Shown here: piece by piece, positions 1-5,586 of the stretch
Position numbering within the stretch: position 1 is the stretch's first letter
Layout: every line of letters begins with the position of its first letter
The notes under the pieces: generated by a model
The model's input: the letters and a program-made list of their open reading frames with translations, nothing else
Database searches by the model: none
Told to the model about the DNA's origin: nothing
Translations under genes and position numbers: made by a program
Source of the DNA: Bacteroidales bacterium
Lineage (GTDB): Bacteria > Bacteroidota > Bacteroidia > Bacteroidales > F082
Assembly: GCA_016285355.1 (NCBI GenBank)
Contig: JAEEQP010000046.1
Span: 1-31,113, forward strand
Direction: 5' to 3'
Length of the DNA stretch: 31,113 bases

Positions 1-114
1 AGGAAGTTCGCACTAAACATCCTCAAGAAGGACAACTCCAAGCTCAGCCTCGTAAACAAACGACTCAAGGCTGCCTGGAATTGGAGCTATTTGATGCAAT
101 TATTACAAATTTGA
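1..114 (+). pseudogene. C-terminal end of an ISAs1-family transposase (cut by window edge)
   Basis: The first frame is open from the window edge and gives 37 residues ending at a TGA at 112-114. The tail reads LNILKKDNSK followed by KRLKAAWNWSYLMQLL, which resembles the C-terminus of ISAs1-family (DDE, H-repeat-like) transposases. Only the tail is visible, so whether the element is intact cannot be judged. A resolvable IS end follows directly. It is the only sign of an insertion sequence in the window. The family call is from memory of that C-terminal pattern. Confidence 0.6.
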
Positions 115-127
115 TGCGTTTGCCCTG
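110..127. repeat. Probable right terminal inverted repeat of the ISAs1-type element
   Basis: Just after the transposase stop the sequence runs TTTGATGCG then TTTGCCCTG. Read from outside, this is CAGGGCAAACGCATCAAA, which fits the CAGGG-type ends I recall for ISAs1 elements. The partner end lies outside the window, so this is inference. Confidence 0.4.
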
Positions 128-150
128 AGTTGGGAGGACAATTGGCCTGA

Positions 151-190
151 AAAGACAAAAAGCCGAGAAAAGTCCCCACTTCTCTCGGCT
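151..190 (-). terminator. Rho-independent terminator of the ADP-ribosylglycohydrolase gene
   Basis: AGCCGAGA at 161-168 pairs with TCTCGGCT at 183-190 around a 14-nt loop. Read on the minus strand the stem is followed by TTTTTGTCTTTT. It starts about 29 bp beyond the stop of the gene at 219-1073, so it would end that transcript. On the plus strand no T-run follows. Confidence 0.75.
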
Positions 191-218
191 CGGTTCATAA
201 TCATTATAATGCTTCCCC

Positions 219-1073
219 TTATTTCAAAATGCCCGGCAAGCGATAGCTCGTCTGTGCCTCCATCTTCCTGAAGATCTCCTTGAAGTCTTCAGGAATAAGT
301 CCCCAAATCTTCAACGCCATGCCGTTCGGGATCTTCTTGTAGAAGGCCTCGGCGATGCCGCCTGTGATGCAGGCGAGGGTGTCGCTGTCGCCACCAAGCG
401 AGACCGCCAATCGGATGGCCGACTCGAAGTCAGTGCTGTCGAAGAAGGCGACCATCGCTTCAGGCACCGTGCCTTGGCAGGACGAATCCCAGTCGTAAAC
501 CGGACGGATTTCATCGCAAGTGCGGTTGAGGTTGTAGCCATATTTTACTGATATGTAATCCCTTATTTCCTCCTTGCTGGCTCCGTTACGTGCCATGAAA
601 ATGGCCGCAGCCGTCGATTGTGCCCCTTTGATGCCCTCGGGATGACTGTGTGTGATGGCTGCCGAAAGGCCTGCCACACGCTCAGTCTCTTCTAAGGTGT
701 CGAACATCCAGCCATTCGCGCTGCAACGCATGGCGGCACCATTACCATACGAGTTGTAGGGATGGCGCTTGCCTTGCAGTTCTTCGTTGCCATTGTAATC
801 ACTCAGTTTCTCGGGATGAAACAGCCATCTGGAGAATCCACCGCCGTAGCCGCCCATGGGGCAGGAGTACTTCTTGGCGAAATCCAAGAAAATGGTCTCC
901 AAAGTGTCCATGCCATGCTGCGGGTCGGAGAGCAGCCATTGGGCCACGGCCATGGTCAGGATGCTGTCGTCGGTGTAGTTGCACCGTGGGTCGAACAGCG
1001 GAAAATGTGTGGTCTTTATGTTGTTGAATTCATATACCGAGCCAACGGTATCTCCTATTATTGCTCCTAACAT
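219..1073 (-). CDS. ADP-ribosylglycohydrolase (DraG/ARH family)
   Basis: This 284-aa cytosolic protein matches the ADP-ribosylglycohydrolase family, which removes ADP-ribose from modified proteins or small molecules using two metal ions. The N-terminus GAIIGDTVGS (3-12) and TDDS (34-37) are the typical first metal-site segment. THSHPEG (141-147) and GGDSDT (227-232) supply the remaining conserved and metal-binding positions. The length is normal for a single-domain family member, and nothing looks broken. A terminator follows it. The gene lies downstream of a vWA/macro-like fusion and an NrtR-like Nudix regulator on the same strand, which suggests ADP-ribose or NAD handling. A possible -7 box TAGTTTTG sits at 1117-1124. 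The actual substrate cannot be told from sequence. Confidence 0.9.
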   Translation of the reverse strand: MLGAIIGDTVGSVYEFNNIKTTHFPLFDPRCNYTDDSILTMAVAQWLLSDPQHGMDTLETIFLDFAKKYSCPMGGYGGGFSRWLFHPEKLSDYNGNEELQGKRHPYNSYGNGAAMRCSANGWMFDTLEETERVAGLSAAITHSHPEGIKGAQSTAAAIFMARNGASKEEIRDYISVKYGYNLNRTCDEIRPVYDWDSSCQGTVPEAMVAFFDSTDFESAIRLAVSLGGDSDTLACITGGIAEAFYKKIPNGMALKIWGLIPEDFKEIFRKMEAQTSYRLPGILK

Positions 1074-1125
1074 TGTGTTTAAGTATTAGATTTTTAATTG
1101 TTTAGTTGTATTTGAACAAAACTAT

Positions 1126-1250
1126 CAAAACCTGCAAAACTTTTTTCAAAGGAGGAGGAAGCACGCCAACCGGCTGCTTCCCGGCGACGCACGGTTGTGC
1201 AGTCGCCACACACTTCTTTTTTTAGGTTTTGCCTTGTTTTGCAGGTTTTG
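1126..1250. repeat. 125-bp structured element with perfect 15-bp terminal inverted repeats
   Basis: CAAAACCTGCAAAAC at 1126-1140 is the exact reverse complement of the 15 bases at 1236-1250. Inside are two further hairpins: GGAAGCA (1157-1163) with TGCTTCC (1175-1181), and GGCGACGCAC (1183-1192) with GTGC-A-GTCGCC (1197-1207). The whole fills the gap between the vWA-fusion stop and the glycohydrolase promoter. It could be a MITE, a structured RNA or an elaborate terminator. Confidence 0.6.
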
Positions 1251-1253
1251 TGA

Positions 1254-2351
1254 TTAAACCAATTCCGCCCAGAAATCCTGCGGTAAATGAATATTCTCCA
1301 CATCCACGGCCCCAGCAAACAAAGGCGCAATTTCGTCAGGCGTAAAGCCCGCGATGCCGCATCCGATTTTCGTGACCAAGAAGGTCAACTCGGGATGTTG
1401 CTTGGCAAAGGCGATGAACTCGTCAACGTAGGGTTTGATGGTGTTCACGCCGCCTTGCATCGTCGGGATGGCGTAGCTTTGTCCTTGCAGACCAACGCCT
1501 TGACCCATGATGGCACCAAATCTATCAGCGGCAATACGCGCTGCTCCACCACCATGTGCTCCAGCCAGGTTGCTGCCGAAGACAAAGATTTCGTTTTTGC
1601 CGAGGCTCCTGATGTTGTCGGGCGTGACGCGATGTTGGAACTCACTCATCTCGCGGTAGTTGCGGTTCTCTCGGTTCGACTTGGAACGGAACAGTTTGCG
1701 GGCGAAGGAAGGCATGGCAGAGGTGGCTTCAAAGTTTTCGGAGATTCTGGAGTACATCATCGTCCTCGACTTGCGCTCTTTGGCCCAAGCCTCGCGCATT
1801 CCGGCATCATCGTCGGCGAAAGCCATGTGGTTGTCGATGCTGAGCGAGGCGGAAGTGGCTTGCACATCCTGGTTGGTGCCGATGTAGGCGAAGTTCCAGC
1901 CTTCCTCGTCCTTCATGCGTTCCACAAGGGCCTTGATGGTTGCACCGTTGTATTCCTTGGAGGCGTTCTCCAATCCGTCGGTGATGATCGTCACCACGGC
2001 GGTGGCGTTTTCCTTGTCCTTGATGGCCTTGTACAAGGCGTTGATGCTGATGCCCATGGCGTCATAAAGCGGTGTGCAGCAGCAGGGACGGTATTCCTTG
2101 GAGGTCAGCTCTTTGACTTCGGCAACGGGCACCTTGTCGTAAACCATGGTCTTCTCGCAGTCGCAGAAGATCATCAGTGAGACGAAATGTTCTTGTGTGT
2201 CATTGAAGCGTTCCTGTGCTGAGCGGATGCCGCCCACAGTTTCATTGAATCCAGAGATGGCTGCCTTGGCGATGCTGCTCATGGAACCACTCTTGTCGAG
2301 GATAATCAGGTTATAGACCTGTGTCTTTGCGGTAGTGCTTTTCGTTTCCAT
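1254..2351 (-). CDS. von Willebrand A protein fused to a macro-like (A1S_2505-type) domain
   Basis: This 365-aa protein has two parts. Residues about 10-215 form a vWA domain with an intact MIDAS: D19-K-S21-G-S23, T93 in CCCTPLYDA, and D125 in ITDGLEN. Residues about 235-365 begin MSEFQHRVTPDNIRSL and continue with FVFGSNLAGAHGGGAA and TKIGCGIAGF, a glycine-rich pattern I associate with A1S_2505-type, macro-like domains. A basic linker (about 216-234) joins them, and M235 may mark the start of a once separate protein. It has no signal peptide or TM segment, so it should be cytosolic. It sits between an NrtR-like regulator and a DraG-type hydrolase, consistent with ADP-ribose metabolism. The macro-like assignment is less sure than the vWA one. 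Confidence 0.75.
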   Translation of the reverse strand: METKSTTAKTQVYNLIILDKSGSMSSIAKAAISGFNETVGGIRSAQERFNDTQEHFVSLMIFCDCEKTMVYDKVPVAEVKELTSKEYRPCCCTPLYDAMGISINALYKAIKDKENATAVVTIITDGLENASKEYNGATIKALVERMKDEEGWNFAYIGTNQDVQATSASLSIDNHMAFADDDAGMREAWAKERKSRTMMYSRISENFEATSAMPSFARKLFRSKSNRENRNYREMSEFQHRVTPDNIRSLGKNEIFVFGSNLAGAHGGGAARIAADRFGAIMGQGVGLQGQSYAIPTMQGGVNTIKPYVDEFIAFAKQHPELTFLVTKIGCGIAGFTPDEIAPLFAGAVDVENIHLPQDFWAELV

Positions 2352-2392
2352 AATTTATTGTTTTTTAGGTGATTTGTGTTGTTTTGTGTCGG

Positions 2393-2460
2393 GGCCTTCG
2401 ACAGGCTCGGGCACCCTTGGCTTTTGAATAAGTTGAGGTCCCTGAGCTTGTCGAAGGGCC
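2393..2460. repeat. Long imperfect inverted repeat between the regulator and vWA genes
   Basis: The left arm GGCCTTCGACAGGCTCGGG starts at 2393. The right arm (2437-2460) contains CCTGAGCTTGTCGAAGGGCC. They pair over about 23 bp with a few mismatches around a loop of about 20 nt. This CTTCGACA/GAGC palindrome recurs in intergenic DNA of many bacteria, as far as I recall. Here it could attenuate read-through from the regulator gene into the vWA gene. Confidence 0.65.
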
Positions 2461-2464
2461 GTAT

Positions 2465-3277
2465 TTAGAACTCTAATCTGAAATTGTTGTCTTCTTTGAA
2501 CTGGTCATAGCGTTTTTTGTTGAACGAGAACCGCGTTCCTTTTCGGCGGCGGCTGTCGTCATCGGAGCGAGTGGAGTAGGAGGGACGTGCTTCTTTTGCC
2601 ATGCCTCCAAACAAGGCGCCGATGTCCATACTGCGCATCTCATGATGTTCGCCAAAATAGGAGAACGAGTTGCCTTCATCATCATCTTCCACCTCGTCGA
2701 GGATGCCGGTCTGCAAGATTTTCTTGTAGAAGTTGCGGCGGTCGAACTGCACCCTAAGGATGGCTTCGTAAAGTCGTTGCAATTCAGGAATAGTAAACTG
2801 TTCGTCCAACAACCCGAAGCCAATCGGCTCAAAATGAATGTCTTTTCGCAGCTTCTCCATGGTTTTCCTTAGGATGTAGTCGTGGTCGAAGGCAAGGCGA
2901 GGCACCTCATTGAGGGCAAACCATTGCGCTTTGGCAGCATCGTCGCCACCTTGCACTTCCGACTTTTTCGCCAAGGCATAGAAAGCAATGGTGATGACGC
3001 GGGTGCGCGGGTCGCGGTTGACATCGGAGAATGCCCCAACCTGCTTGATGTAACGCAAATCAAGTCCTGTCTCTTCTTTCAGCTCTCTCAGTGCACCTTG
3101 CTCAGCGGTCTCGTCCATGTTGAGGAAGCCGCCGGGGAAAGCCCATGCGCCTTTGTAGGGTTCGATACCACGCTGGATAAGCAGGATTTTCAGGTCGTGT
3201 CCGTCAAAGCCGAACACCACGCAGTCGGTCGTCACAGCCGGTCGAGGATAGTCGTAAGTGTATTTTTGCTTTTCCAT
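2465..3277 (-). CDS. Nudix-domain transcriptional regulator (NrtR-like)
   Basis: The 270-aa protein starts with a Nudix domain (about 15-150) and continues with a C-terminal region (about 160-230, including RRNFYKKILQTGIL) typical of the winged-helix part of NrtR/AraR-type Nudix regulators. The Nudix box is complete: G50, E56, R64-E65, E68-E69 and G71 fit GX5EX7REUXEEXGU. NrtR proteins repress NAD-metabolism genes and sense ADP-ribose; Bacteroidetes relatives can instead control sugar use. The complete box means hydrolysis of ADP-ribose or a similar nucleotide remains possible. A clear promoter and palindromes lie just upstream, so autoregulation is likely. The acidic/basic tail after about 215 is longer than usual. 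Confidence 0.85.
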   Translation of the reverse strand: MEKQKYTYDYPRPAVTTDCVVFGFDGHDLKILLIQRGIEPYKGAWAFPGGFLNMDETAEQGALRELKEETGLDLRYIKQVGAFSDVNRDPRTRVITIAFYALAKKSEVQGGDDAAKAQWFALNEVPRLAFDHDYILRKTMEKLRKDIHFEPIGFGLLDEQFTIPELQRLYEAILRVQFDRRNFYKKILQTGILDEVEDDDEGNSFSYFGEHHEMRSMDIGALFGGMAKEARPSYSTRSDDDSRRRKGTRFSFNKKRYDQFKEDNNFRLEF

Positions 3278-3280
3278 ATT

Positions 3281-3295
3281 GTGTAAATTTGACGC
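3281..3295. promoter_or_regulatory. Operator-like imperfect palindrome at the regulator's transcription start
   Basis: GTGTAAATTTGACGC has arms matching at 5 of 7 positions around a central base, the same design as the perfect site at 3334. It lies between the -7 box and the start codon of the Nudix regulator, where a bound repressor would block transcription. Confidence 0.5.
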
Positions 3296-3324
3296 AAAAG
3301 TACAACTCTTTCTGATACTGACAA
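3295..3324 (-). promoter_or_regulatory. Promoter of the NrtR-like regulator
   Basis: Read on the minus strand, the -7 box is TACTTTTG (3302-3295) and a TTG lies at 3324-3322, exactly 19 bp upstream. This matches the Bacteroidetes housekeeping promoter pattern. The predicted start of transcription is just before the ATG at 3277. Confidence 0.65.
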
Positions 3325-3333
3325 TGGAAAAAT

Positions 3334-3348
3334 GTGTAAAATTTACAC
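3334..3348. promoter_or_regulatory. Perfect operator-like palindrome GTGTAAA-N-TTTACAC
   Basis: Seven-base arms are perfectly complementary around one central base. It sits about 10 bp upstream of the -33 element of the regulator promoter. A related imperfect site is at 3281-3295 and a weaker one (5 of 7 arm matches) at 3398-3412. Binding by the Nudix regulator is inferred from position and symmetry. Confidence 0.6.
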
Positions 3349-3397
3349 TTTATTTTGTTTTTGAAATGTAAATGTATGGTTTTTAATGGTTTGTTAT

Positions 3398-3412
3398 GTG
3401 TAATTTTTACGC
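3398..3412. promoter_or_regulatory. Third, weaker copy of the GTGTAAA-type palindrome
   Basis: GTGTAATTTTTACGC has the same layout with two arm mismatches. It is over 100 bp from the regulator start codon, so it is either a remote auxiliary site or chance in AT-rich DNA. Confidence 0.3.
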
Positions 3413-3440
3413 ATTATAAACAATCAATCGTCAATATCAA

Positions 3441-3495
3441 AATTGCAAACTGCACTTTGCAAAAATCGGTGAAAATTGTCGGGTGGAGGTGGAAA
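3441..3495 (+). repeat. Dispersed cassette-boundary repeat, copy A
   Basis: The copy begins with TTGCAAACTGCACTTTGCAA, which forms a perfect 7-bp stem (TTGCAAA/TTTGCAA) with a 6-nt loop. It continues AAATCGGTGAAAATTG, then TCGGGTGGAGGTGG. Related copies in the same orientation lie at 5391, 6788 and 8341. It lies in the gap between the regulator promoter and the 3' end of the candidate nuclease gene. Confidence 0.75.
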
Positions 3496-3523
3496 AGTAA
3501 AACTATTACGGTTAAAAATATGT

Positions 3524-4000
3524 TTATAATTTACTGTAATCCCATTGCTTAGTAGGTATTATACCATGTGAACTGAGCAGTTTGGCATATCTAGAATTTG
3601 GAAGGATGGAAAATTTACTCGTAAAAATCCAGTGATATGGCCGTTTGTCTTTTGATTTGAGTGCATCAATTTCAGGAGCTTTTTCTTTCAACCATTGTTT
3701 TAGCCAATTCAGCTTTGCGATGATAGTTTGAATCTCGGTCGTTGAGCCAGGATGAACTTCAATAAAAAAGGTCTCATTATTATATTCTACCGCATAATCC
3801 CAACGAAAATCATCAGGATACTTGGTCTTGGTAGATGAATCAATATCCAAACTGCCTCCAATCAAACGAGGATTAGGTACCACAAATTTTTGTCTCTCAT
3901 TATTTTTTATGGCACCAAAACCAACTTTAAAATTACCTCTGACATCTTCTGTTTGCTCAACAGCGGCCTCTAATAAACTTGCCTTGGGATTGCTATTCAT
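3524..4000 (-). CDS. Small protein with PD-(D/E)XK-like motif, partner of the upstream ATPase
   Basis: I do not recognise a named family. The ATG at 4000 gives 158 aa and overlaps the ATPase stop by 8 bp (ATGAATAG). A longer frame starting at 4096 would overlap the ATPase by about 100 bp and is unlikely. FRWDYAVEY (65-73) followed by TFFIEVHPGS (77-86) places D68 on one strand and E81-V-H83 on the next, like a PD-(D/E)XK nuclease core in which His replaces Lys. An amphipathic helix with KLNWLKQWLKEK follows. No signal peptide or TM is present. The overlap implies translational coupling, so it is probably the effector of an ATPase-driven system. The nuclease role is inference. Confidence 0.6.
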   Translation of the reverse strand: MNSNPKASLLEAAVEQTEDVRGNFKVGFGAIKNNERQKFVVPNPRLIGGSLDIDSSTKTKYPDDFRWDYAVEYNNETFFIEVHPGSTTEIQTIIAKLNWLKQWLKEKAPEIDALKSKDKRPYHWIFTSKFSILPNSRYAKLLSSHGIIPTKQWDYSKL

Positions 4001-5147
4001 AGTCAATAGAGTATTTCGAAACGACTTCTGAAACTTTGCTTGAGAACTCTGATAGGCCGCCCCAATTGGAAACAATGCTATTGGCATCTGTAACATCTAA
4101 CGAAGATATGTCGTGGGAAACAACTTTTCCGTTTTTACTTTCTCTATCAAAATAATAGGTTCTAATACTCTTATCGAATAGCCCAGCAAGCATTTCCTTA
4201 ACAGGAGATATTTCCGGGATGTCAAACAACTCGTATAAAGCTTCATATTGTTGAGGTTTGGATCTCAATAAATTGAAACCCCATGCAAACTCAAGAAACA
4301 CGGGTGAATGCGATGAAACTATGACTTTGTAACCCCCTGTTTGAATCAGTTCAAGAATTTGTAATATAACACTTATTATTGCTTTAGGATGAAGCCCCAT
4401 CTCAGGCTCTTCGATAACAACATAACGATATTTCTCTTTTTTTATCACCTTTGAAGGTGGTCCAGAAAGGCAATAAAAAGCTAACAACAGAGGCATGAAC
4501 TCTTTTTGTCCAGCACTCCATGACATAAAAGGAATACTCAAGTCGTCCACATTTAAAACCATTTTTTTCTGGCCTGCTCTTTCTTCAGTGATAATTTTTG
4601 CATTGTGGAAAATGCTTTCGTCAAATGAGCGACGCAAGAAGCCTTTCAACCTGTTTTTTATCGGAAACAACACATCTGCTTGTCCCATGCCATTTTGCAT
4701 GAATAGACGTAAGGTTTCACTAAAGGAGCGAAGAATGTATGGGGAAGAACTGTCAAATTCCATGAAATTTTTGGGTCGGCCGTCCGAAATACTGAAAATA
4801 CGCTGGGCTGGTATGTAAAAAAGTGTTTCATCGGTCTCATCCGCTTTCTTTGGTAGGTTTTTTTTAAGGAAAGAAATGTCATCATATTCAATGCGAGTAT
4901 TGTCTTTCCAGATGTCTGACATACCTTCTCCGAAATACACATTAAGGATTTTGTCGGTATTATGCCCAATGATATAGTTATATCTGTCTAATGTATTGAT
5001 GATATGGTCTCGGTCTATGACTAATTTGAGCGTTTCTAATGCGATGCTTTTCCCGCTAGCTTGAGGGCCAACTAATAAAGTCAGGTCGCCAAAATTAATA
5101 GAAACATTTTTAATCAGCCCGAAATTTTCAATGATAAACTTCTCCAT
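3993..5147 (-). CDS. ABC/SMC-like AAA ATPase (AAA_15/AAA_21 type), defence-like
   Basis: This 384-aa ATPase carries a Walker A GPQASGKS (27-34), an ABC-type signature WSAGQ (210-214), a Walker B ending in IEEPEMGLHP (245-254) and a switch histidine in VIVSSHSP (275-282). The start region MEKFIIENFGLIKNVSI is typical of RecF/SMC-like ATPases. Compared with OLD-family nucleases it has no TOPRIM domain after the ATPase core, and it lacks the long coiled coil of SMC or RloC proteins. The second gene starts inside its stop codon. Stand-alone ATPases of this type with a small partner are common in anti-phage systems such as Septu and PARIS. A strong promoter and a perfect palindrome precede it, so the pair looks autoregulated. 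The exact system is not recognised. Confidence 0.8.
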   Translation of the reverse strand: MEKFIIENFGLIKNVSINFGDLTLLVGPQASGKSIALETLKLVIDRDHIINTLDRYNYIIGHNTDKILNVYFGEGMSDIWKDNTRIEYDDISFLKKNLPKKADETDETLFYIPAQRIFSISDGRPKNFMEFDSSSPYILRSFSETLRLFMQNGMGQADVLFPIKNRLKGFLRRSFDESIFHNAKIITEERAGQKKMVLNVDDLSIPFMSWSAGQKEFMPLLLAFYCLSGPPSKVIKKEKYRYVVIEEPEMGLHPKAIISVILQILELIQTGGYKVIVSSHSPVFLEFAWGFNLLRSKPQQYEALYELFDIPEISPVKEMLAGLFDKSIRTYYFDRESKNGKVVSHDISSLDVTDANSIVSNWGGLSEFSSKVSEVVSKYSIDYE

Positions 5148-5151
5148 AATA

Positions 5152-5166
5152 AGTCATATAATGACT
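5152..5166. promoter_or_regulatory. Perfect palindrome AGTCAT-ATA-ATGACT between -7 box and ATPase start
   Basis: The 6-bp arms are exactly complementary around ATA. The site covers the expected transcription start and ends five bases before the start codon at 5147, so it is well placed as a repressor operator for the ATPase/nuclease pair. No separate regulator gene is visible in this unit. Confidence 0.6.
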
Positions 5167-5167
5167 G

Positions 5168-5198
5168 CAAAGATATATTATTTTTCTGAAACACCAAA
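5168..5198 (-). promoter_or_regulatory. Promoter of the ATPase/nuclease pair
   Basis: On the minus strand the -7 box is TATCTTTG (5175-5168) and TTTG lies at 5198-5195, with 19 bp between. It is the best promoter match in the window and predicts a leader of about 15 nt. Confidence 0.7.
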
Positions 5199-5312
5199 TT
5201 GTTTTGGACAAGAATGTTTTTCATCGCTTTCTATGAATGAGTGAGGTGGTCTCGGATTTTTTTGCAATATAGAATTGTATTCGGGATAGAAAGAGTGTGC
5301 CTGTCTTTGGAT

Positions 5313-5396
5313 TTATTCTTCTACAAGTTTATCCCACAATTCTTCATCCAGCATCTTTTTGAATTTTTCCCTATGAAATGTTTCTATGCCAACTAC
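5313..5396 (-). pseudogene. Remnant C-terminus of a BspA-like LRR protein
   Basis: The minus strand, ending with TAA at 5315-5313, encodes KFKKMLDEELWDKLVEE. This aligns with the end of the intact LRR protein in this window, RFKDVFMLDKEWWDKLIEQ. The residues just upstream (GIETFHRE) no longer follow the LRR_5 consensus and no start or repeats remain. It indicates that a longer LRR gene was deleted from this spot, leaving its last codons. It lies in the 439-bp gap 5148-5586, which otherwise holds a promoter, an operator, a dispersed repeat and iterons. Confidence 0.6.
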
Positions 5397-5440
5397 ACTT
5401 TTCAAAAATCGGTGAAAATTGTCGGGTAAAGATGGCGAAA
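5391..5440 (+). repeat. Dispersed cassette-boundary repeat, copy B
   Basis: The core TCAAAAATCGGTGAAAATTG followed by TCGGGT is identical to copy A. The 5' hairpin is degraded (CTACACTTTTCAA). It sits between the ATPase/nuclease promoter and the promoter of the first AAA/DUF4143 gene. Confidence 0.7.
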
Positions 5441-5498
5441 ACAAGAAAGTCAACTTAAAAAGGCGTGTCTGTAGCGTGTAAGTTTTTTCTTTTACCTC

Positions 5499-5527
5499 TT
5501 GCAGTTTGAAAAAAATGTGTACTTTTG
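5499..5527 (+). promoter_or_regulatory. Promoter of the first AAA/DUF4143 ATPase gene
   Basis: The -7 box TACTTTTG is at 5520-5527, and TTG at 5499-5501 lies 18 bp upstream. Transcription would start close to the iterons that begin at 5535. Confidence 0.55.
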
Positions 5528-5534
5528 CCCCATG

Positions 5535-5586
5535 AAGTAAAATTACTTAATCTACTGAGTAAAATTACTCAATCTACTGAGTAAAA
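5535..5586 (+). repeat. 22-bp iterons with AGTAA-NN-TTACT palindromes
   Basis: AGTAAAATTACT occurs at 5536-5547 and 5558-5569, and a partial copy AGTAAAAA starts at 5580. The period is exactly 22 bp with the spacer YAATCTACTG conserved. Each full copy contains inverted arms AGTAA/TTACT. The array runs from just after the -7 box right up to the start codon, an arrangement suited to repression. Confidence 0.75.

Noticed and set aside
1070..1085. GTGTTTA near the glycohydrolase start as another regulator operator
   Set aside because: It is a single half-like match with no second arm.
1287..2180. Plus-strand 297-aa open frame
   Set aside because: It is the antisense of the vWA/macro-like gene, whose motifs are clear; its own sequence shows no domain.
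4001..4096. Upstream extension of the 158-aa nuclease-like protein to 190 aa
   Set aside because: It would overlap the ATPase gene by about 100 bp; the ATG at 4000 gives a normal 8-bp coupled overlap.
5241..5429. Plus-strand 62-aa frame upstream of the first AAA/DUF4143 gene
   Set aside because: It crosses the LRR remnant and the dispersed repeat, has no ribosome-binding site and no recognisable product.
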